From the NCBI GenBank assembly GCA_036897485.1, contig JAYMTF010001946.1, positions 1-20,506 on the forward strand: a stretch of DNA of 20,506 bases. The letters are read 5' to 3'. The notes beneath the pieces are model-generated. The model saw only the letters and a list, made by a program, of their open reading frames with translations, had not been told where the DNA came from and ran no database searches. A program made the position numbers and the translations under genes. The first letter of the stretch is position 1; each line of letters opens with the position of its first letter. Source of the DNA: Pelargonium nanum. Its lineage: Eukaryota; Streptophyta; Magnoliopsida; Geraniales; Geraniaceae. Below, piece by piece: positions 16,737-20,506 of this stretch.

Positions 16737-19700
16737 ATGGGGTTATTATCTTGGAACATGCGCGGGTGCGCGGCGCCATATAAGAGGGACCGTCTCAAGT
16801 CCCTCATTCGCACCAAAAAGCCTAGTATGGTATTTATTTAGGAAAGCAAAATTCTGAACTTCTCCGGTTTCGATTGCTCAAGTGTATGGGCAAACTCACA
16901 GGTCCGTTTTTGTAGCTCGCCGGCCTCAGGGTTATCAGGAGGCTTGATTTGCTTATGGGACTCCGCCATTTTCACTCTCCATCATGACGTTATTGAACAA
17001 AATTTTATTGCCTTTTTCGGGCACTGGTCTTCTTTTAATTGCCAATGTTTCGTGATCAATGTTTATGCCCCTCAGTCCACGCAAGCCAAGGCAACGTTAT
17101 GGGACCGCCTCCGGATGCTCATCTCGGAATCATCCATACCTTGTATCTTAGCTGGCGATTTTAACTGCATTCGTCACCCGGGCGAGAGATCGACAGGAAA
17201 TTTCGATGCCAGTATCATGGCTAGTTTCAATTCCTTTATTGATGAGTGTCTTCTCATTGATTTAGCGCTTAGGGGGCGGTTATACACCTGGTATGGACCG
17301 GGCTCCGTGGCGAGTCGTATCGACAGGATTCAGGTTTCGTCCTGCTGGCCCTCGTCGCTATACCTTCTCACTCAAATGGGTCTCACTCGAAGCTGCTCTG
17401 ATCACTGTCCTCTATGGCTCTTGGTTGAGACAATTAATTGGGGTCCTAAGCCGTTTCGTTTTCTCAATTGCTGGGTCAGGCATGAGTCTTTTTTGGGTAC
17501 AGTAGAGGCAGCTTGGTCACTTTCGTTTTCTGGACAGCCATGTTTTCGACTCTGGGCTAAGTTGAAACATCTTAAAACCGAACTCAAATGGTGGAACAAA
17601 GATGTTTTCGGCCACCTTGATACATTAGTGGCCGACCTTGAGGACGATATCAACTTCTTGGACTTGGTAGCCGAGACCCGCCCTTTGACAAGTTCAGAGG
17701 AGGCACGCAGGTCGGCATTAGTGGCGAATCTTCACGTCAAAGCAAGGGAACTGTCCTCTTTATGGAGAAAGATTTCGAGACACAGGTGGCTTACTGAAGG
17801 TGATAAAAACACTACCTATTTTCATAGGGTAGCATCGGTTCGGCAGTCCAAAAACCATATCTCGGGCGTCATGCACGAGGGTAGTTGGGTTTCAAACCTC
17901 GGATGACGTCAAGCGTATTGCTCGGGACTTCTTTCGGGAGCGTCTTTCATCCTCGGTCAGCGACAAGCCTATTCTCCCAACTAATGATTTCAAGCGCCTT
18001 TCCTCGAACGCGGCCTCGGACCTTGATCGGCCTTTCACTATGGAGGAACTTAAGGGGGTAGTTTTTAGCTGCTATGGGTCTCGAGCACCGGGTCCGGATG
18101 GTTTCTCGTTGCTATTTTTTCAGACATGTTGGGATATTGTTAAGTCGGATCTTCTCGCATTTGCGCAGAGCTTCTCTTCGACTGGGAGATTCGGGAAGGG
18201 TCTAAATTCCGCTTTTCTGGTACTTATTCTGAAAATTCAGTCCCCTCAAGGTTTGGTCGACTTCAGACCCATCAGTATCGTATCGGCCCCTTATAAGATC
18301 ATTGCGAAACTTTTGGCACGTTGACTCAAGATTCACATCGGTGATATTATAAGCGACGTGCCTTCGTTCGCGATAGGCAAATTCTGGATAGCATTCTCAT
18401 TGGGGTGAGCTTATTCACAACGGGAAAATCACGAAACTACTTGCGGTGATTCTGAAGCTTGATTTCAAGCAAGCGTTCGATCATTTAGATTGGGACTATA
18501 TAGAACAGTGCATGATCTCTATGGGCTTTGGAGATCGGTTTCGTCTTTGGATTAAGGGATGCCTTGCCTCATATATTTCGGTTCTTGTCAATGGGTCTCC
18601 GTCAAGCGATTTTCTCTCATCTCAAGGCGTCAAACAAGGATGCCCGTTGTCTCCTTTTTTATTTATCATCGCAGCGGAGGGATTACACTTGTTACTTCTT
18701 CAAGCCGAGCGCTGTGCATGGATCCGGGGGGTCTGGGTCGGGGATTTTCGCATCTCTCACTTGCAATTTGCGGACGACACCATCCTGTTTTTGGACATAG
18801 TTGAATCTACTGAACCTTTATCTTTTATTAAATTGGTGCTAAATGGGTTCGAACTAATTTCGGGGTTGGAAATTAATTTTGTGAAGTCCCGACTTATAGG
18901 CATTAATTTGGACCCGAGCCTCATCTCTCGGCTGGCAGCGGATCTGGGTTGCTGCGTCGCCTCTCTACCGATTCTGTACCTCGGTTTCAAGCTAGGGCGG
19001 ACCCAAGGCGCCTTGGGTCATGGGCCGGTATTATAGAGCGCTTCCGTAACCGATTGGCCTTAAGGTAGACTCGTTATGTTTTGTTTGGGGGTCGGATAAC
19101 GTTAATTCGATCAACGTTCTCTTTTCTACCTTTGTATTATATGTCGCTTTTCTGGGCCCCAAAATCAGTTATTCGAGTTCTTGAACGTCTTGAAAGGCGC
19201 TTTCTATGGTCCGGAAACAATGCGAGTCGATGTTTGTGCAAAGTGAATTGGGCTCTCGTGACCCGGTCTCGTTCGCATGGAGGGTTGGGGATTCGTCACC
19301 TTGAATTGGCGAATGTAAGCTTATTGGCAAAATGGTGGTGGCGATTCTCCTTTCAATCGGATTCCCTGTGGAAACGAGTATTATGTGCTAAATATAATTG
19401 GGACTTGTCATCTTGGTCTCTCCAGGACTTGTCATTGTCGCGACCTTCTCCGTTTATGCAGCAGCTGCTTCATTTGCAATACCTTTCGGGCTTCGTCTAC
19501 ATGGTCTGGAAAGGAAGCTTACGTTGGGTTCTAGGGGACGGTAGGACCATAAAGTTCTGGGTCGATATTTGGCTCGGCGACTCAGCTTTCTCTGCTCATT
19601 TTCCACGTTTATTCTCCCTCAGCTGCTGTAAAACAATCTCGGTCGCCTCCGCGTTGGCCAGTCGCCCTCGCTTAGCAGAATCTCTTCTGTTCCGGCATGA

Positions 19701-20385
19701 TCTGAGGGGTTGAGAACACTCAAATTTGGATCTTCTCTCAGCGTTCATGGCGTTGTGCTCCGGCAAGGCTCACTGGATCGCCTGGTTTGGAGAGGGGCTC
19801 GCTCTGGTTGTTTCTCGACAAGGCAGCCCATAACACCCTCTACTCCCGCTTACCTCATGCTCACTTCGCCTGCTCGAAGCTGATATGGAAGTCGGGCATC
19901 CCCCCGAAGATTCAAAGTTTTGCATGGCTTGCCTCCCTCGAAAGTATACCCTGCTCTGTCTTCCTTCGCTGCTGGGGAGTTTTACCGGCCTCACTTCCCG
20001 TTACATGCAAATTATGTGATCTGGATTCAGAGACATGCTCTAATTTGCTGTTGCATTGCGAATGATCGTCTCGAGTTTGGCATGGGATTTTTGGATGGTG
20101 GTCTTGCCCGAGAACTGCTACTCTCTGCTCAGCTCTTGGTCGTCCATTATTATCAGTCCGGTGCAGTTTTGAAAGGTATGGGATGGGATCTGCTCCATCT
20201 CCTTATGGTATATTTGGCTTGCAAGGAATTTGCTGGTCTTTGAGGATAAATATCCCTCCATTGCAGACACTCTTTCGCGTATTCAGTGCTTAAGTTTTTC
20301 TTTGCTCCCTGTAATTCTGCATGGTCCTCTGTCTAGACCTTGTTTGGCTTTTTGGTGCAGTAGTCCTCTTGATGTTTTTAGTTAG
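16737..20385 (+). pseudogene. LINE ORF2: endonuclease, reverse transcriptase and zf-RVT, interrupted
   Basis: Endonuclease: LLSWNMRGC, LAGDFNCIRHPGE, RIDRI and SDHCPL (16740 to about 17410). Reverse transcriptase: APGPDGF (near 18085), FRPISIVSAPYKIIAK, motif A LDFKQAFDHLDW (18455), motif B GVKQGCPLSPFLF (18625), catalytic FADD (18769), then LEINFVKS and LPILYLG. A connection region follows (19081-19713), then zf-RVT with WKSGIPPKIQSFAWLA and C-x2-C ... H-C (about 19890-20065). Breaks: a TAG at 16839-16841 in the frame MVFI-stop-ESK, where Gln would be expected (QESK); a frame change near 17900; a stop at 18322; and further changes near 18330-18440, 19000 and 19711. The catalytic motifs themselves are kept. 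The last readable frame ends near 20385. Confidence 0.87.
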
Positions 20386-20506
20386 TTTGGTTCTTTCTTT
20401 TCCAAACTTTTATTTGTACTTTTATTATTTCCCCTACTCGGGTTTTTAATGAAAGTTACCGATTGCTTATCAAAAAAAAAAAAAAAAAACCACAAAAAAA
20501 AATTTT

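Larger units (their letters stand above)
15111..20490 (+). mobile_element. RRM-type L1-clade LINE (BNR-like), near full length, decayed
   Basis: About 5.4 kb with ORF1 (15117 onward), ORF2 from 16737 with apurinic endonuclease, reverse transcriptase and zf-RVT, and a 3' region ending in a tract of about 17 A's near 20473-20490. It is antisense to the P450 exons it borders. The sequence before the ORF1 start is only a few bases, against about 245 bp in the small element at 9492, so the copy may be slightly 5'-truncated. Three in-frame stops and at least four frame changes make it non-autonomous now. A target-site duplication cannot be tested because the window ends about 16 bases after the tail (accacaaaaaaaaatttt). 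Confidence 0.9.

Noticed and set aside
20473-20506. Target-site duplication for the large LINE (caaaaatt at 15099 versus caaaaaaaaatttt at the end)
   Set aside because: The right flank is cut by the window end and the match is only an A/T-rich run.

Overview
The window looks like nuclear DNA of a flowering plant, probably a eudicot. The evidence is spliced cytochrome P450 exons of the plant CYP85 clan, RRM-type plant LINEs, Copia-type LTR fossils and tRNA-derived SINE remnants in AT-rich intergenic DNA. Nothing looks bacterial or organellar. The species cannot be named from the sequence.

Layout. Positions 1-967 are GC-rich and end in a 77-bp tandem repeat. A decayed zinc-knuckle (DUF4283/zf-CCHC_4) fragment follows at about 1165-1421, then AT-rich DNA. 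The one gene that reads as complete is on the minus strand at 7051-2622: a four-exon P450 of 474 residues with all its hallmark motifs. Its introns 1 and 3 carry SINEs, and intron 3 also holds a small LTR-element remnant. From 7226 to 8640 there are a SINE, a probable solo LTR and diverged direct repeats. From 9255 to about 12900 lies a broken Copia fossil. A 1.9-kb non-LTR element sits at its LTR/primer-site junction. An LTR- or promoter-like block with two palindromes follows at 13209-13522. The last two exons of a second P450, about 71% identical to the first, lie on the minus strand at 14816-13815. About 290 bp upstream of them begins a near full-length, decayed RRM-type LINE (about 15111-20490) whose poly(A) almost reaches the window end, so exons 1-2 of this paralog are either beyond the window or lost.

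How the parts relate. The two P450s are old tandem paralogs; only the first can be shown whole. The two LINEs share the same ORF1 architecture (RRM plus a DUF4283-like domain) and similar 3' ends. The large one has endonuclease and reverse transcriptase but is broken. The small one has an intact 499-codon ORF1, a 13-bp target-site duplication and a poly(A) tail, but no endonuclease or reverse transcriptase. It resembles the ORF1-only HAL1 ('half-LINE') arrangement of mammals and is the most notable object here.
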